Shown here piece after piece: positions 42,881 through 53,833 of a stretch of DNA of 64,000 nucleotides. The notes beneath the pieces were generated by a model, which was given only the letters and a program-made list of their open reading frames with translations, did not search any database and was not told the DNA's origin. Source of the DNA: Scandinavium goeteborgense. Lineage in GTDB: Bacteria; Pseudomonadota; Gammaproteobacteria; Enterobacterales; Enterobacteriaceae. The position numbers and the translations under genes were made by a program. The DNA is taken from assembly GCF_003935895.2 (NCBI RefSeq), contig NZ_CP054058.1, forward strand, positions 3,515,177-3,579,176. The letters are read 5' to 3'. How positions within the stretch are numbered: position 1 is the stretch's first letter; each line of letters starts with the position of its first letter.

Positions 42881-42914
42881 CCCTCACCCCGGCCCTCTCC
42901 CACGGGGAGAGGGT
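42881..42914. repeat. CTCACCC-type intergenic hairpin repeat, copy 1
   Basis: CCCTCACCCCGGCCCTCTCC and GGGGAGAGGG form a stem-loop. Related copies lie near 48708 and 63736. It follows thiI on the minus strand. Confidence 0.7.
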
Positions 42915-42921
42915 GCAAACA

Positions 42922-42950
42922 TTAAAGGCCTTCTCGCTGAGAAGGCCTTG
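42922..42950 (-). terminator. Terminator hairpin of thiI
   Basis: AAGGCCTTCTC and GAGAAGGCCTT form a perfect 11-base stem with an AGC loop on the minus strand, then TTAAT. It starts 5 bases after the thiI stop. Confidence 0.75.
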
Positions 42951-42954
42951 CTGT

Positions 42955-44406
42955 TTATTCCGGGCGGTAAACCTTCACATTCGCAAAGCCCTGCTCGCGC
43001 AGATACAGCGCCTGCAGACGGCTCATCACGCCGCGATCGCACCACAGCAAATACGTTCTGCTCTGGTCGAGGTCACCAAACTGGGTGCTGAGTTTGTAGA
43101 ACGGCAGCGACCCCACTTCCACGCCTTCAAGCTTCAGCGGTTTGTCGTCCTGCTCGTCGATAGAACGAATATCGAGCACCACGTCGGTGGCGGCAAACTC
43201 AGTGACGGTTTCAACTTCAACCACTTCCTGCTGAGTCTGCTGCGCAATCTCGCGAATATCGACGTTGTTGGCTTCCGCCACCACTTTGTCGAGGATCGCG
43301 AAATCGAAGTTCTGCTCTTCCGCTTCGATTTTTGCCTTCACCGCTTTCACGGTCGGACTCTTCGAAATCACGCCGCAGTATTCCGGCATGGTACGGGCAA
43401 AATCTTCAGTGCCGATTTCACGCGCCAGATCGATGATGTGTTCTTTGTCGTGAGAAATCAGCGGACGCAAAATCAAGGTATCGGACACGTTGTCGATCAG
43501 ACGCAGGTTGGTCAGGGTCTGGCTGGAGACCTGGCCCAGCGCTTCGCCGGTGACTAGCGCCTGCACGCCGTAGCGTTCAGCAACCTGAGACGCAGCACGC
43601 ATCATCATACGTTTAAGCACCACGCCCATCTGGCCGTCGTCGACTTTTTCGAGGATTTCGCCAACCACAGGTTCGAAGTTGATCGCCACGAAACGCACGC
43701 GGTGTGAACTGCCGAAGCGGTTCCACAGATAATGCGCTACCTGACGTACGCCGATTTCATGCGCCGCGCCGCCCAGGTTGAAGAAGCAGTAGTGCACGCG
43801 ACAGCCGCGACGGATCAGCATATAGCTGGACACGCCGGAGTCGAAGCCGCCGGAAATCAGCGACAGCACGTCTTCCTGGGTACCAATCGGGAAACCACCG
43901 ATACCTTCGTAGCGGCCTTTAACCAGCAGCAGACGGTCGTTATCAATTTCCAGATTCACCGTGACATCCGGTTTGGTCAGCTTCACGCGCGCGGTTTCGA
44001 TGTGCTGATTCAGCCCGCCGCCCACGTAACGCTCTACCTCAATAGAGGTAAAGTCATGCTTACCGCGACGCTTCACGCGCACGCAGAAAGACTTCCCTTC
44101 CAGCGTTTCGCGCCACAGCGGCAATGTCTGCTCGAAGATATCGTGCAGTGAAGTGAAAGGCACATCTTCCACTTCCAGAATATGGTGGATGCCGGGAATA
44201 CGGGTCAGCGCATCGCGAATAATCGGACGCTGATCTTCGTCTTTGGCGCGAACTTCGATGTGATCCCAATGACGAACAACGGCAAGGGTCTCGTCGTACT
44301 GCTTGAGCACGTTACGGATATTCCCGGTCAGAATTTTTATAAAGCGCAACCGCACAGATTGGCTTTTGATGGTGATTTCCGGGAACAATTTAATGATAAA
44401 CTTCAT
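42955..44406 (-). CDS. thiI: tRNA 4-thiouridine and thiazole sulfurtransferase ThiI
   Basis: From the ATG at 44406 the product has 483 residues. It contains an N-terminal ferredoxin-like and THUMP region (about 1-165), the PP-loop [13 protein letters not shown] near 180, and a C-terminal rhodanese domain with Cys456 in [10 protein letters not shown]. It transfers sulfur from IscS to uridine 8 of tRNA and to ThiS for thiazole synthesis. Cys344 of the family is expected near PEYCGVISK. It diverges from xseB; an upstream in-frame start at 44466 lies in the divergent promoter region and is rejected. Confidence 0.98.
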   Translation of the reverse strand: MKFIIKLFPEITIKSQSVRLRFIKILTGNIRNVLKQYDETLAVVRHWDHIEVRAKDEDQRPIIRDALTRIPGIHHILEVEDVPFTSLHDIFEQTLPLWRETLEGKSFCVRVKRRGKHDFTSIEVERYVGGGLNQHIETARVKLTKPDVTVNLEIDNDRLLLVKGRYEGIGGFPIGTQEDVLSLISGGFDSGVSSYMLIRRGCRVHYCFFNLGGAAHEIGVRQVAHYLWNRFGSSHRVRFVAINFEPVVGEILEKVDDGQMGVVLKRMMMRAASQVAERYGVQALVTGEALGQVSSQTLTNLRLIDNVSDTLILRPLISHDKEHIIDLAREIGTEDFARTMPEYCGVISKSPTVKAVKAKIEAEEQNFDFAILDKVVAEANNVDIREIAQQTQQEVVEVETVTEFAATDVVLDIRSIDEQDDKPLKLEGVEVGSLPFYKLSTQFGDLDQSRTYLLWCDRGVMSRLQALYLREQGFANVKVYRPE

Positions 44407-44605
44407 GGCGGCAATGGTTCGTTGGCAAACCCGATTGGGTTTGTGGACAAAAAATACAGCAGCCATGACATCCCGGCTGCATCCAGGCGCGGAAGTATAC
44501 CACCATCGCGGTCAACCTGCGCGTTACCATTATGCGTTATTTCATATGCCCGAGGACTTCGCTACCATAGGCGGGTCGCGACACAACAAGAGTCAAACAT
44601 TCACT

Positions 44606-44848
44606 ATGCCAAAGAAAAATGAAGCGCCAGCCACGTTTGAAAGCGCACTGACTGAACTTGAGCAGATTGTTTCCCGTCTCGAAAACGGTGACTTACCGCT
44701 GGAAGACGCCCTGAATGAGTTCGAGCGCGGCGTTCAGCTGGCGCGTCAGGGTCAGGTGAAGCTGCAACAGGCGGAGCAGCGGGTACAAATCCTGCTCGCC
44801 GATAACGAAGAAGCCCCGCTGACCCCATTCACGCCGGACGCTGAGTAA
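44606..44848 (+). CDS. xseB: Exodeoxyribonuclease VII small subunit
   Basis: The 80-residue helical protein starts [20 protein letters not shown]. The XseB signature runs through [20 protein letters not shown]. It associates with XseA to form the single-strand exonuclease VII. The ATG at 44606 is the family start. It ends 3 bases before ispA, at the head of the isoprenoid operon. Confidence 0.97.
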   Translation: MPKKNEAPATFESALTELEQIVSRLENGDLPLEDALNEFERGVQLARQGQVKLQQAEQRVQILLADNEEAPLTPFTPDAE

Positions 44849-44851
44849 ACA

Positions 44852-45751
44852 ATGGATTTCTCGCAACAGTTACAGGCCTGCGTCGAGCGGGCCAATGACG
44901 CGCTGCGTCAGTTTATTGCCCCGCAGCCCTTTCAGAACACTCCGCTGGTGGAAGCCATGCATTATGGTGCACTCTTAGGGGGTAAACGCCTGCGCCCATT
45001 CCTGGTGTACGCCACCGGCGGCATGTTCAACGTGAGTCTTTCCACGCTGGACGCTCCCGCAGCGGCGGTGGAATGCATTCATGCCTATTCGTTGATCCAC
45101 GACGATCTGCCGGCGATGGACGATGACGATCTGCGTCGCGGCCAGCCGACCTGCCACATTAAATACGGTGAAGCCAATGCCATTCTGGCGGGCGACGCCT
45201 TACAAACGCTGGCGTTTTCTATACTCAGTGATGCACCGATGCCGGAAGTGTCAGACCGTTTCCGTCTGGCGATGGTGTCAGAGCTGGCTCAGGCCAGCGG
45301 CGTGGCGGGGATGTGTGGCGGTCAGGCGCTTGATCTGGACGCAGAAGGTAAGCAGGTTGATTTAGATGCCCTCGAGCGCATTCATCGCCACAAAACCGGC
45401 GCGCTGATTCGCTCTGCCGTTCGCCTGGGAGCGCTGAGCGCCGGTGAACAGGGCAAAGCGGCCCTGCCGGTACTGGATAAATACGCCGAAAGCATCGGCC
45501 TCGCGTTCCAGGTGCAAGATGACATTCTGGATGTGGTAGGGGATACTGCGACCCTTGGTAAACGCCAGGGCGCTGACCAACAGCTTGGTAAAAGCACCTA
45601 CCCTGCCCTAATGGGTCTTGAACAAGCCCAACAAAAAGCCCGTGATCTCATTGAAGAGGCCCGCCAGTCATTAACGGTACTGGCCGCGCAGTCTCTGGAC
45701 ACCACGGCACTGGAAGCGCTAGCGAATTACATTATTCAGCGCGATAAATAA
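44852..45751 (+). CDS. ispA: Farnesyl diphosphate synthase
   Basis: The 299-residue trans-prenyltransferase has the first Asp-rich motif [14 protein letters not shown] at about 84-97 and the second in [12 protein letters not shown] near 222-233. [12 protein letters not shown] binds diphosphate. It condenses dimethylallyl, geranyl and isopentenyl diphosphates to farnesyl diphosphate for ubiquinone, undecaprenyl and heme O, linking it to cyoE in this window. dxs begins 19 bases later. Confidence 0.98.
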   Translation: MDFSQQLQACVERANDALRQFIAPQPFQNTPLVEAMHYGALLGGKRLRPFLVYATGGMFNVSLSTLDAPAAAVECIHAYSLIHDDLPAMDDDDLRRGQPTCHIKYGEANAILAGDALQTLAFSILSDAPMPEVSDRFRLAMVSELAQASGVAGMCGGQALDLDAEGKQVDLDALERIHRHKTGALIRSAVRLGALSAGEQGKAALPVLDKYAESIGLAFQVQDDILDVVGDTATLGKRQGADQQLGKSTYPALMGLEQAQQKARDLIEEARQSLTVLAAQSLDTTALEALANYIIQRDK

Positions 45752-45770
45752 AACATCTTGTGAGCTTCTG

Positions 45771-47633
45771 ATGAGTTTTGATATAGCCAAATACCCGACG
45801 CTGGCACTGGTGGAGTCCACTCAGGAATTGCGTCTGTTGCCAAAAGAGAGCCTGCCGAAGCTCTGCGACGAATTGCGTCGCTACTTGCTCGACAGCGTGA
45901 GCCGCTCCAGCGGACACTTTGCCTCCGGGCTTGGCACGGTGGAACTCACCGTGGCGCTGCATTACGTCTATAACACCCCGTTCGATCAGCTGATCTGGGA
46001 CGTGGGCCATCAGGCTTACCCACACAAAATTTTGACCGGCCGTCGCGATCGCATTGGCACCATTCGCCAGAAAGGTGGCCTGCATCCGTTCCCATGGCGC
46101 GGTGAAAGCGAGTATGACGTGCTGAGCGTCGGGCACTCGTCGACCTCTATTTCCGCCGGGATCGGCATCGCCGTCGCCGCAGAAAAAGAAGCCAAACAGC
46201 GCCGTACCGTGTGCGTCATTGGCGACGGGGCAATCACCGCCGGGATGGCATTTGAAGCGATGAACCATGCGGGCGATATCAAGCCGGATATGCTGGTTAT
46301 CCTCAACGACAACGAAATGTCGATTTCCGAGAACGTCGGCGCGCTGAATAACCATTTGGCGCAACTGCTGTCCGGTAAGCTCTATTCGTCGCTGCGTGAA
46401 GGCGGCAAGAAAGTCTTCTCCGGCGTCCCGCCGATTAAAGAGCTGCTCAAACGCACCGAAGAGCACATCAAAGGCATGGTGGTTCCGGGCACGCTGTTTG
46501 AAGAGCTCGGCTTTAACTATATCGGCCCGGTAGACGGACACGACGTGTTAGGGCTGGTGAGCACGCTGAAGAACATGCGCGACCTGAAAGGCCCGCAGTT
46601 CCTGCACATCATGACCAAAAAAGGTCGTGGTTATGAGCCAGCAGAGAAAGATCCTATCACCTTCCATGCGGTGCCAAAATTCGACCATACCAGCGGCGTG
46701 CTGCCGAAAAGCAGCGGCGGCCTGCCGGGTTACTCGAAAATTTTCGGCGACTGGCTGTGCGAAACCGCGGCGAAAGACAACAAATTGATGGCGGTCACTC
46801 CGGCAATGCGTGAAGGCTCCGGGATGGTCGCATTCTCTAAAAAATACCCTGACCAGTATTTTGACGTGGCGATTGCCGAGCAGCACGCGGTGACGTTTGC
46901 AGCCGGTCTGGCGATTGGCGGTTATAAGCCAGTAGTGGCGATTTATTCGACCTTCCTGCAACGCGCCTATGACCAGGTTATCCACGACGTCGCCATCCAG
47001 AAACTGCCGGTGCTGTTCGCCATTGACCGTGCGGGCATCGTTGGCGCTGATGGTCAAACCCATCAGGGCGCGTTCGACCTCTCCTATCTGCGCTGCGTAC
47101 CGGAAATGGTCATCATGACGCCGAGTGACGAAAACGAATGCCGCCAGATGTTGTTTACCGGTTATCACTACAACGATGGCCCAAGCGCAGTGCGCTATCC
47201 ACGCGGTAGCGGCACCGGCGTCGAACTGGCGCCGCTGGAAAAACTGCCGCTCGGTAAAGGGGTGGTCAAACGCCAGGGCGAGAAAATTGCGATTCTCAAC
47301 TTTGGTACGCTGCTGGCGGATGCCGCGGTGGTGGCTGAAAATATCAATGCCACGCTGGTCGATATGCGCTTTGTGAAACCGCTGGATGAGAAGCTGATTC
47401 TGGAGATGGCTGCCCGTCATGAAGTGCTGGTCACGCTGGAAGAAAACGCCATCATGGGCGGCGCGGGCAGCGGCGTCAATGAAGTGCTGATGGCGCACCG
47501 CAAACCGGTGCCGGTTCTGAATATTGGCCTGCCGGATGTCTTTATCCCGCAGGGAACACAGGAAGAAGCGCGGGCGGATATCGGCCTCGACGCTGCCGGA
47601 ATCGAAGCAAAAATCACGGCCTGGCTGGCCTGA
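45771..47633 (+). CDS. dxs: 1-deoxy-D-xylulose-5-phosphate synthase
   Basis: The 620-residue product has the thiamin diphosphate motif [18 protein letters not shown] from residue 151 and the conserved Glu/His region [20 protein letters not shown] near 364-383. It joins pyruvate and glyceraldehyde 3-phosphate in the first step of the MEP isoprenoid pathway. It shares an operon with ispA and xseB. The thiamin-related genes thiI and thiL lie nearby. Confidence 0.99.
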   Translation: MSFDIAKYPTLALVESTQELRLLPKESLPKLCDELRRYLLDSVSRSSGHFASGLGTVELTVALHYVYNTPFDQLIWDVGHQAYPHKILTGRRDRIGTIRQKGGLHPFPWRGESEYDVLSVGHSSTSISAGIGIAVAAEKEAKQRRTVCVIGDGAITAGMAFEAMNHAGDIKPDMLVILNDNEMSISENVGALNNHLAQLLSGKLYSSLREGGKKVFSGVPPIKELLKRTEEHIKGMVVPGTLFEELGFNYIGPVDGHDVLGLVSTLKNMRDLKGPQFLHIMTKKGRGYEPAEKDPITFHAVPKFDHTSGVLPKSSGGLPGYSKIFGDWLCETAAKDNKLMAVTPAMREGSGMVAFSKKYPDQYFDVAIAEQHAVTFAAGLAIGGYKPVVAIYSTFLQRAYDQVIHDVAIQKLPVLFAIDRAGIVGADGQTHQGAFDLSYLRCVPEMVIMTPSDENECRQMLFTGYHYNDGPSAVRYPRGSGTGVELAPLEKLPLGKGVVKRQGEKIAILNFGTLLADAAVVAENINATLVDMRFVKPLDEKLILEMAARHEVLVTLEENAIMGGAGSGVNEVLMAHRKPVPVLNIGLPDVFIPQGTQEEARADIGLDAAGIEAKITAWLA

Positions 47634-47693
47634 TCCTTCCCCCCTTTCCGCTCCTGCTATGCTTAACATTATGTTCATCGCAGGAGTGGAAGC

Positions 47694-48668
47694 ATGCAAT
47701 ACAATAAATTGGGAACAACCGACCTCAACGTCTCCCGACTGTGCCTTGGCTGTATGACTTTTGGCGAACCTGACCGTGGGAATCACGCCTGGACGCTGCC
47801 GGAAGAAAGCAGCCGCCCCATCATCAAACACGCCCTCGAAGGCGGAATTAACTTCTTTGATACCGCCAACAGCTACTCCGACGGCAGCAGCGAAGAGATC
47901 GTCGGCCGTGCGCTGCGCGATTTCGCCCGTCGGGATGAGATCGTGGTCGCCACTAAGGTTTACTATCCATCAGGTGATTTACCGCAGGGGCTTTCGCGGG
48001 CGCAAATCCTACGCTCTATCGACGACAGCCTGACGCGTTTGGGGATGGACTACGTCGACCTGCTGCAAATCCACCGCTGGGATTACGACACACCGATTGA
48101 AGAGACGCTGGAAGCGCTGAACGACGTAGTGAAAGCCGGGAAAGCGCGATACATCGGCGCATCCTCGATGCATGCCTCACAGTTTGCGCAGGCTCTGGAC
48201 TTACAGAAACAGCACGGCTGGGCGCGGTTCGTCACCATGCAGGATCACTACAATCTGATTTATCGCGAAGAAGAGCGTGAGATGCTGCCGCTGTGCTATC
48301 AGGAAGGCGTGGCAGTTATCCCGTGGAGCCCGCTGGCGCGCGGTCGTCTGACCCGTCCGTGGGGTGAAACCACCGCTCGCGTGGTGTCTGATGAAGTCGG
48401 TAAAACGCTCTACAGCACCACCGACGAAAATGATGCGCAGATTGCCGAGCGGCTGGCGAATATCGCCGAAGAGCTGGATGTGACGCGTGCGCAGGTGGCG
48501 CTGGCGTGGCTGCTAAGCAAACCTGGCGTGGCGGCACCGATTATCGGTACATCGCGGGAAGAACAGCTCGAGGAATTGCTGAATGCGGTGGATATTACGC
48601 TGAAGCCGGAGCAGATTGCCGAACTGGAAACGCCGTATCAACCCCATCCAGTGGTGGGATTTAAATAA
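47694..48668 (+). CDS. yajO: Aldo-keto reductase YajO
   Basis: The 324-residue TIM-barrel product starts MQYNKLGTTDLNVSRLCLGC. Catalytic residues are in NFFDTANSYSDG (Asp, Tyr), VVATKVYYP (Lys) and LLQIHRWDYDTP (His). The C-terminal GTSREEQLEELLNA binds NADPH. In Escherichia coli it has been linked to thiamin metabolism or 1-deoxyxylulose-related reactions, which suits its place 60 bases after dxs, but the physiological substrate is not settled. Confidence 0.95.
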   Translation: MQYNKLGTTDLNVSRLCLGCMTFGEPDRGNHAWTLPEESSRPIIKHALEGGINFFDTANSYSDGSSEEIVGRALRDFARRDEIVVATKVYYPSGDLPQGLSRAQILRSIDDSLTRLGMDYVDLLQIHRWDYDTPIEETLEALNDVVKAGKARYIGASSMHASQFAQALDLQKQHGWARFVTMQDHYNLIYREEEREMLPLCYQEGVAVIPWSPLARGRLTRPWGETTARVVSDEVGKTLYSTTDENDAQIAERLANIAEELDVTRAQVALAWLLSKPGVAAPIIGTSREEQLEELLNAVDITLKPEQIAELETPYQPHPVVGFK

Positions 48669-48707
48669 TACAAAGGCATAATTCCTTCGGTGTTGTTGTA
48701 CCTGATG

Positions 48708-48741
48708 CCCTCACCCCGGCCCTCTCCCACAGGGAGAGAGA
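48708..48741. repeat. CTCACCC-type intergenic hairpin repeat, copy 2
   Basis: CCCTCACCCCGGCCCTCTCC then CACAGGGAGAGAGAG. It is nearly the same as copy 1 and lies 39 bases after yajO. Confidence 0.7.
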
Positions 48742-49056
48742 GAAAATCTGTCCCAAACCCATGCAGGCACCGGTTGTGTCCCCGCTTGAAATCGCCGGGC
48801 TGCAAGCCAGATGACAAGGTCAGACCGCCAGGGATGGCGGGCTGAGGCGAAACGAGACAGGAAGTCGAGTCGAGCCGACCGCAGGCAGATGGCTGGAAGA
48901 CCGGGCAGTGTGAAGCACCGATTTCTTTTGCGGGGCCACGGGGATTGATAAGGGGAACGTGGTGTTCCCCTTATCCCGTTCACGTTCTGTACGGTTTACG
49001 GAACCTGCTGAACTTCTGGTGAACGGAACAGTTCCACCATACACACCATCACCGAA
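48742..49056. other. Structured intergenic stretch after yajO, no gene seen
   Basis: About 315 bases between the convergent yajO and pgpA contain several short inverted repeats: ACCGCCAGGGATGGCGG near 48827, and AAGGGGAACGTGGTGTTCCC then CTT near 48951. GTCGAGTCGAGCCGACCGCA is a further distinctive segment. Short open frames cross it, but none has a convincing ribosome site or recognisable product. It may be a multi-hairpin intergenic repeat or an unannotated RNA. This is inference. Confidence 0.45.
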
Positions 49057-49560
49057 TCAAATAATCCCAATCGGCCAGTGATGCCCAATCACATACAACA
49101 GCCCCGCGGAAATCACCCCGGCGACAATATCGTCGACCATAATTCCCATCCCGCCGTGAACGTTGCGATCGAACCAGCGGATCGGCCACGGCTTCCAGAT
49201 ATCGAAAATACGGAAGATGATAAATCCAGCGGCGACCCACTGCCAGTCGTTGGTGGGGATTGCCATCAGCGTAATCCACATCCCGACAAACTCATCCCAG
49301 ACGATGCTGCCGTGGTCATGCACGCCCATGTCTTTCGCCGTACGATGACAAATGTATACGCCGATACAGATACTCAGCATTACCGTCAGCGAATAGAGCT
49401 GCCACGGCAGGAAGGTCATCAGATACCAGACAGGAATGGCCACAATCGAGCCCGCCGTGCCGGGCATTATCGGGCTGAGGCCGCTGCCAAAACCGGTCGC
49501 CAGCAGATGCCACGGGTTGAGCATGCTCAGTCGGTTTTTTGCTACGTCTTTACTGCGCAA
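49057..49560 (-). CDS. pgpA: Phosphatidylglycerophosphatase A
   Basis: The 167-residue form begins at TTG (49560). The PgpA family core is intact: [16 protein letters not shown], then [20 protein letters not shown] with the catalytic acidic and His residues, and [20 protein letters not shown]. Three to four membrane helices place it in the inner membrane, where it makes phosphatidylglycerol. In Escherichia coli the start is an ATG three codons upstream; here that codon reads ACG. The real start is therefore the TTG or an ATG at 49524. It overlaps thiL by 11 bases when TTG is used. Confidence 0.93.
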   Translation of the reverse strand: MRSKDVAKNRLSMLNPWHLLATGFGSGLSPIMPGTAGSIVAIPVWYLMTFLPWQLYSLTVMLSICIGVYICHRTAKDMGVHDHGSIVWDEFVGMWITLMAIPTNDWQWVAAGFIIFRIFDIWKPWPIRWFDRNVHGGMGIMVDDIVAGVISAGLLYVIGHHWPIGII

Positions 49561-50524
49561 AATGGTCGTACCCCTTCCAGTCGAGCGTTACCGGTTTGCC
49601 GTCACGCTGAAAATGCAGCCCTTCAATGTCGGCGCTGACCTGGCCAATGCAGGTGAAGCCCATGCCGAAATTGCCTAAAGCAACATCCAGCGCCCCGCGA
49701 TTGAGTTCCGGCACGGTAAAGCACAGTTCGTAGTCTTCACCGCCGGAAAGCGCCCAACGCAGCGCCTGTTCCGGCTCTACGTGGCGTTTCATCACGTCAG
49801 AATACGGCAGCAGATCGAGATCGACCCGCGCGCCATAACCGCTGGCGTTAAGAATATGCCCGAGATCGGAAATCAGCCCGTCGGAAAGATCGATAGCCGA
49901 ATGCGCCAGATTACGCAGCGCCTGGCCGGTCAGAATGCGCGGGGTCGGGTTCAGATGACGCTTAACCAGATAGTCCGCGTCCTCTTTGTTATCGACCTGT
50001 AGACGGTCCTGCAAAATCGCCAGCCCGGCTGCGCTATCGCCCGGCGTGCCGGTGACGTAAATCCAGTCACCCGGTTTTGCGCCAGCGCGCTTCAACGCCC
50101 GGCCTTCCGGCACTAAACCGTGAATACCCAGCGTCATCGACAGCGGCCCTTTAGTGGTGTCGCCGCCAATCAGCTGCATATCGTAATAATTGAGTTGTTC
50201 AAACAGGCTGTCGCTGAATGCTTCGAGCCAGGTTTCATCCACCGACGGCAGCGTTAATGCCAGCGTCAACCACGCAGGATCTGCGCCCATCGCCGCAAGA
50301 TCGCTCAGATTCACCGCCAGTGCTTTGCGGGCCAAGTCGGCAGGATTGATATCAGGAAGGAAATGAATGCCCGACACTAAAGTGTCAGTACTGATCGCGA
50401 GAGTTTGTTTTTCAGGAATATTGAGCAGTGCGCAGTCGTCACCGATTCCGGTTTCAACATCAAGACGGGAACTTCTTACACGATCAAAATAACGGGCAAT
50501 AAGGGAGAATTCGCCACATGCCAT
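49550..50524 (-). CDS. thiL: Thiamine-monophosphate kinase
   Basis: The 324-residue PurM/ThiL-fold ATP-binding kinase starts [20 protein letters not shown]. The metal- and ATP-binding GIGDDCALL is near residue 25, and [12 protein letters not shown] and [13 protein letters not shown] follow. It phosphorylates thiamin monophosphate to the active diphosphate cofactor, used by Dxs among others. It lies 69 bases after nusB and overlaps pgpA. Confidence 0.98.
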   Translation of the reverse strand: MACGEFSLIARYFDRVRSSRLDVETGIGDDCALLNIPEKQTLAISTDTLVSGIHFLPDINPADLARKALAVNLSDLAAMGADPAWLTLALTLPSVDETWLEAFSDSLFEQLNYYDMQLIGGDTTKGPLSMTLGIHGLVPEGRALKRAGAKPGDWIYVTGTPGDSAAGLAILQDRLQVDNKEDADYLVKRHLNPTPRILTGQALRNLAHSAIDLSDGLISDLGHILNASGYGARVDLDLLPYSDVMKRHVEPEQALRWALSGGEDYELCFTVPELNRGALDVALGNFGMGFTCIGQVSADIEGLHFQRDGKPVTLDWKGYDHFAQ

Positions 50525-50593
50525 ACGTTATGCCTCGGCAGAGAAAAGAGAAGGCCGAAGAGAACGGTGAAACCGCTTTCTTCGGCCTGCAGA

Positions 50594-51013
50594 TTACTTT
50601 TTGCGGGGACGGATTGCCGGAGCTGCTTTATCCAGCACGCCGTTAACGAACTTATGGCTGTCTTCGGCACCGAAGGTTTTTGCCAGTTCGATAGCTTCGT
50701 TGATGGCCACTTTGTACGGCACATCATCACGTTTAGCCAGCTCAAACAGCGCGATGCGCAGCACGGCTTTCTCTACCTGACCCAGTTCTTCCAGCAGACG
50801 GGACAGATACGGTTTCATCAGGCCGTCGAGATACGCGCTGTTGGTCGCCACTCCGGTCAGCAGTTCACGGAAGTACACGACGTCGACGTCTTTCACGTCC
50901 TGTTCCGCCAGGAACTGGTATTCAACATCAGAGATGTCGTTTTTAGACAACTGCCAGGAGTAAAGCGCCTGGACAGCACACTCACGGGCGCGGCGACGAG
51001 CAGCAGGTTTCAC
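50594..51013 (-). CDS. nusB: Transcription antitermination protein NusB
   Basis: The 139-residue all-helical protein starts [20 protein letters not shown], with the arginine-rich RNA-binding N-terminus. The C-terminal signature is [20 protein letters not shown]. It binds boxA RNA with NusE (S10) in rRNA antitermination. It is encoded between ribE and thiL as in relatives. Confidence 0.98.
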   Translation of the reverse strand: MKPAARRRARECAVQALYSWQLSKNDISDVEYQFLAEQDVKDVDVVYFRELLTGVATNSAYLDGLMKPYLSRLLEELGQVEKAVLRIALFELAKRDDVPYKVAINEAIELAKTFGAEDSHKFVNGVLDKAAPAIRPRKK

Positions 51014-51033
51014 GGATTTCCCCTTACAAAAAA

Positions 51034-51504
51034 TCAGGCCTTGATGGCTTTCAATACATTGATCATTTCAAGCGCGGTCAGTGCAGCTTCTGCACCTTTG
51101 TTACCGGCCTTGGTGCCAGCACGTTCGATGGCTTGTTCGATGCTTTCGGTGGTCAGAACCCCAAAAGCGACCGGGATTTCGCTGTCGTGCGCAACCTGCG
51201 CCAGACCATTGCTTGCTCCACCGGCCACGTATTCAAAGTGAGCAGTACCGCCACGGATAACGGTGCCGAGCGCCACAACCGCGTCGTATTTACCGGTTTT
51301 CGCCAGAGCGGCAGCTGCCAGAGGCAGTTCGTACGCACCTGGAACCCAAACCACGGTAATATTTTCATCTTTCATCTGACCGATACGCTTCATAGCGTCA
51401 ATCGCGCCTTCCAGCAGGCTGTCATTGATGAAGTTGTTGAAACGCGCGATGGTGATGGCGACGCGAGCGTCCGGGGCAGCAACGTTAGCTTCGATAATGT
51501 TCAT
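51034..51504 (-). CDS. ribE: 6,7-dimethyl-8-ribityllumazine synthase
   Basis: The 156-residue product starts [20 protein letters not shown]. The substrate-binding [12 protein letters not shown] and [17 protein letters not shown] with the catalytic His near residue 89 are present. It assembles into a 60-subunit shell and condenses the RibA/RibD-derived pyrimidine with dihydroxybutanone phosphate. The gene is also called ribH. It lies 20 bases before nusB and 86 after ribD. Confidence 0.98.
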   Translation of the reverse strand: MNIIEANVAAPDARVAITIARFNNFINDSLLEGAIDAMKRIGQMKDENITVVWVPGAYELPLAAAALAKTGKYDAVVALGTVIRGGTAHFEYVAGGASNGLAQVAHDSEIPVAFGVLTTESIEQAIERAGTKAGNKGAEAALTALEMINVLKAIKA

Positions 51505-51590
51505 ACTTTTCCTTTTGGGATTCGACTTACCCCGAGGGGGGCGGATTTTATCATAATTATTCGCGTACGGCTTCCCTATTTAGGGCTGCT

Positions 51591-52694
51591 TCACGCGGGT
51601 ATTAAATGCAAACACAGATCCGGGCCAACCTTGCGGATCTCGCTGAAACTAAACTGGGGTGCATCGGCCAGTTTCTCAAGCCCTGGCAGCACACATAAAC
51701 CGCGCGCATCGCTGCCTAACAGTTTAGGCGCAACGTAGACAATCAGTTCATCAACCAGGCCCGCCTGCAGCAATGCGCCAGCAAACGTTGGGCCCGCCTC
51801 CACCCACAGGCTGTTAATTTGCTGTTTGCCCAAATGCATCATCAGCAGAACTAAATCAAGATGACCGTTGTGTTCAGGAACGTTCAGGCTGCGCACATTT
51901 TCCGGCCATTCGCGGGTATCGTCTTTGCAGCGCGCAAACAGGATATCGCCCGGTTGCTGCACGATACGGTGTTCCGGCGTCACGCGGTTCTGACGGTCGA
52001 TAACAATGCGCAGCGGCTGACGCAGATTTTCCTGCGGATAATGCGCCTGCACATCGGCACTCAGTTCTTCCCAACGCACGGTCAGTGCCGGATCGTCGGC
52101 CAACACCGTGGCATCGGTGGTTAAGATTGCGTGGCTTTCCGCGCGCAGACGCTGCACATCGCGGCGCGCCTGAGGCGAGGTAATCCATTGGCTTTCACCG
52201 CTGGCCATCGCCGTGCGGCCATCCAGCGATGCGCCAAGCTTCAGCTGAATGTACGGGAAACCGGTGCGCATCCGCTTCAGGAAGCCTTTATTCAGCGCTT
52301 CTGCTTCGCTCATCATCAGCCCATGACTGACTTCAATGCCTTCCTGCTGTAAACGGTACAGCCCGCGCCCGGCGACCTGCGGATTGGGGTCCTGCATCGC
52401 GGCCACTACACGGCTCACGCCTGCGGTAATCAATGCCTCGCAGCACGGCGGCGTGCGCCCATGGTGGCTGCACGGTTCGAGGGTGACGTACGCCGTTGCC
52501 CCTTTCGCTTTCTCGCCCGCCATGCGTAAGGCGTGGACTTCGGCGTGGGGTTCGCCCGCGCGGTAATGCGCACCTTCGCCGACGATTTCCCCGTCTTTCA
52601 CGATGACACAGCCAACGCGTGGATTCGGATGGGTGGTAAAACGCCCCTGGTTCGCCAGCTTCAGCGCACGGGCCATGTACATTTCGTCACGCAT
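51591..52694 (-). CDS. ribD: Riboflavin deaminase/reductase RibD
   Basis: The 367-residue bifunctional protein has an N-terminal cytidine-deaminase-like domain with zinc ligands in HAEVHALRMAG and PCSHHGRTPPC, about residues 1-145. A C-terminal RibD reductase domain follows (LKLGASLDGRTAMASGESQW, VEAGPTFAGALLQAGLVDEL). It catalyses the second and third steps of riboflavin synthesis from GTP. It begins 3 bases after nrdR, so both share a transcript. Confidence 0.98.
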   Translation of the reverse strand: MRDEMYMARALKLANQGRFTTHPNPRVGCVIVKDGEIVGEGAHYRAGEPHAEVHALRMAGEKAKGATAYVTLEPCSHHGRTPPCCEALITAGVSRVVAAMQDPNPQVAGRGLYRLQQEGIEVSHGLMMSEAEALNKGFLKRMRTGFPYIQLKLGASLDGRTAMASGESQWITSPQARRDVQRLRAESHAILTTDATVLADDPALTVRWEELSADVQAHYPQENLRQPLRIVIDRQNRVTPEHRIVQQPGDILFARCKDDTREWPENVRSLNVPEHNGHLDLVLLMMHLGKQQINSLWVEAGPTFAGALLQAGLVDELIVYVAPKLLGSDARGLCVLPGLEKLADAPQFSFSEIRKVGPDLCLHLIPA

Positions 52695-52697
52695 CGA

Positions 52698-53207
<510 letters not shown>

Positions 53208-53290
53208 TCATTTTGAGACAATCCCCCGATGGCATCCAGGACGATACTGCTACCATTACTGTCGACAGAATCTTGAAAGGACACCTAACG

Positions 53291-53833
53291 ATGACACGAC
53301 GTTTAGTACGAATTCTGGCGCTGGGTAGCCTGTTTACCCTTAGCGCCTGCGCACAGCAGCACGAAGTTCACCAGATGCAGCAGAGCGTCACCGCGCTCAA
53401 TAAAGATATGAGCAAGCTGAATCAGGAAACGGTGAAGATAACTCAGCAAAATACCCTGAATGCGAAATCCGCGAGCGGTGTCTATCTGCTGCCGGGTTCT
53501 AATACCCCAGCGCGTCTGGAAAGCCAGATTGGTACGTTGAGAATGTCTCTGATTAATATCGCGCAAAACGCCGACGGTATGCACGCCACACTGCGTATTC
53601 AGGGCGAGTCCAACGATCCGCTTCCGGCGTTTAGTGGCACCGTTGAATGGGGTCTGATTCAGGGCACGACTGACAGCTATCAGGAAGTGAACGTCAAAAA
53701 TCAGCTGATCAACGCCCCGGCCAGCGTCCTCGCACCGAGCGACGTGGATATTCCGTTGCAGCTCAGCGGAACCGATCCAAAGCAGCCCGTTTTCGTGCGT
53801 ATTCACGATATTCAGCCCGCCACCATTCAGTAA
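53291..53833 (+). CDS. yajI: Lipoprotein YajI
   Basis: The 180-residue product starts MTRRLVRILALGSLFTLSAC, with the lipidated cysteine at residue 20. A short coiled-coil-like helix (EVHQMQQSVTALNKDMSKLN) is followed by a strand-rich DUF3251-type domain (QIGTLRMSLINIAQNADGMH, LPAFSGTVEWGLIQG). The function is unknown. The ATG at 53291 follows GAAAGGACACCTAACG; upstream in-frame starts precede the signal peptide. Confidence 0.95.
   Translation: MTRRLVRILALGSLFTLSACAQQHEVHQMQQSVTALNKDMSKLNQETVKITQQNTLNAKSASGVYLLPGSNTPARLESQIGTLRMSLINIAQNADGMHATLRIQGESNDPLPAFSGTVEWGLIQGTTDSYQEVNVKNQLINAPASVLAPSDVDIPLQLSGTDPKQPVFVRIHDIQPATIQ

Noticed and set aside
46548-47831. Minus-strand 427-codon frame opposite dxs
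   Set aside because: It is a reverse-frame shadow of dxs with biased Arg/His/Gln composition and no ribosome site.
48742-49056. Two short minus-strand open frames (76-90 codons) in the yajO-pgpA gap
   Set aside because: Their composition follows the hairpin repeats, and no ribosome site or domain supports them.
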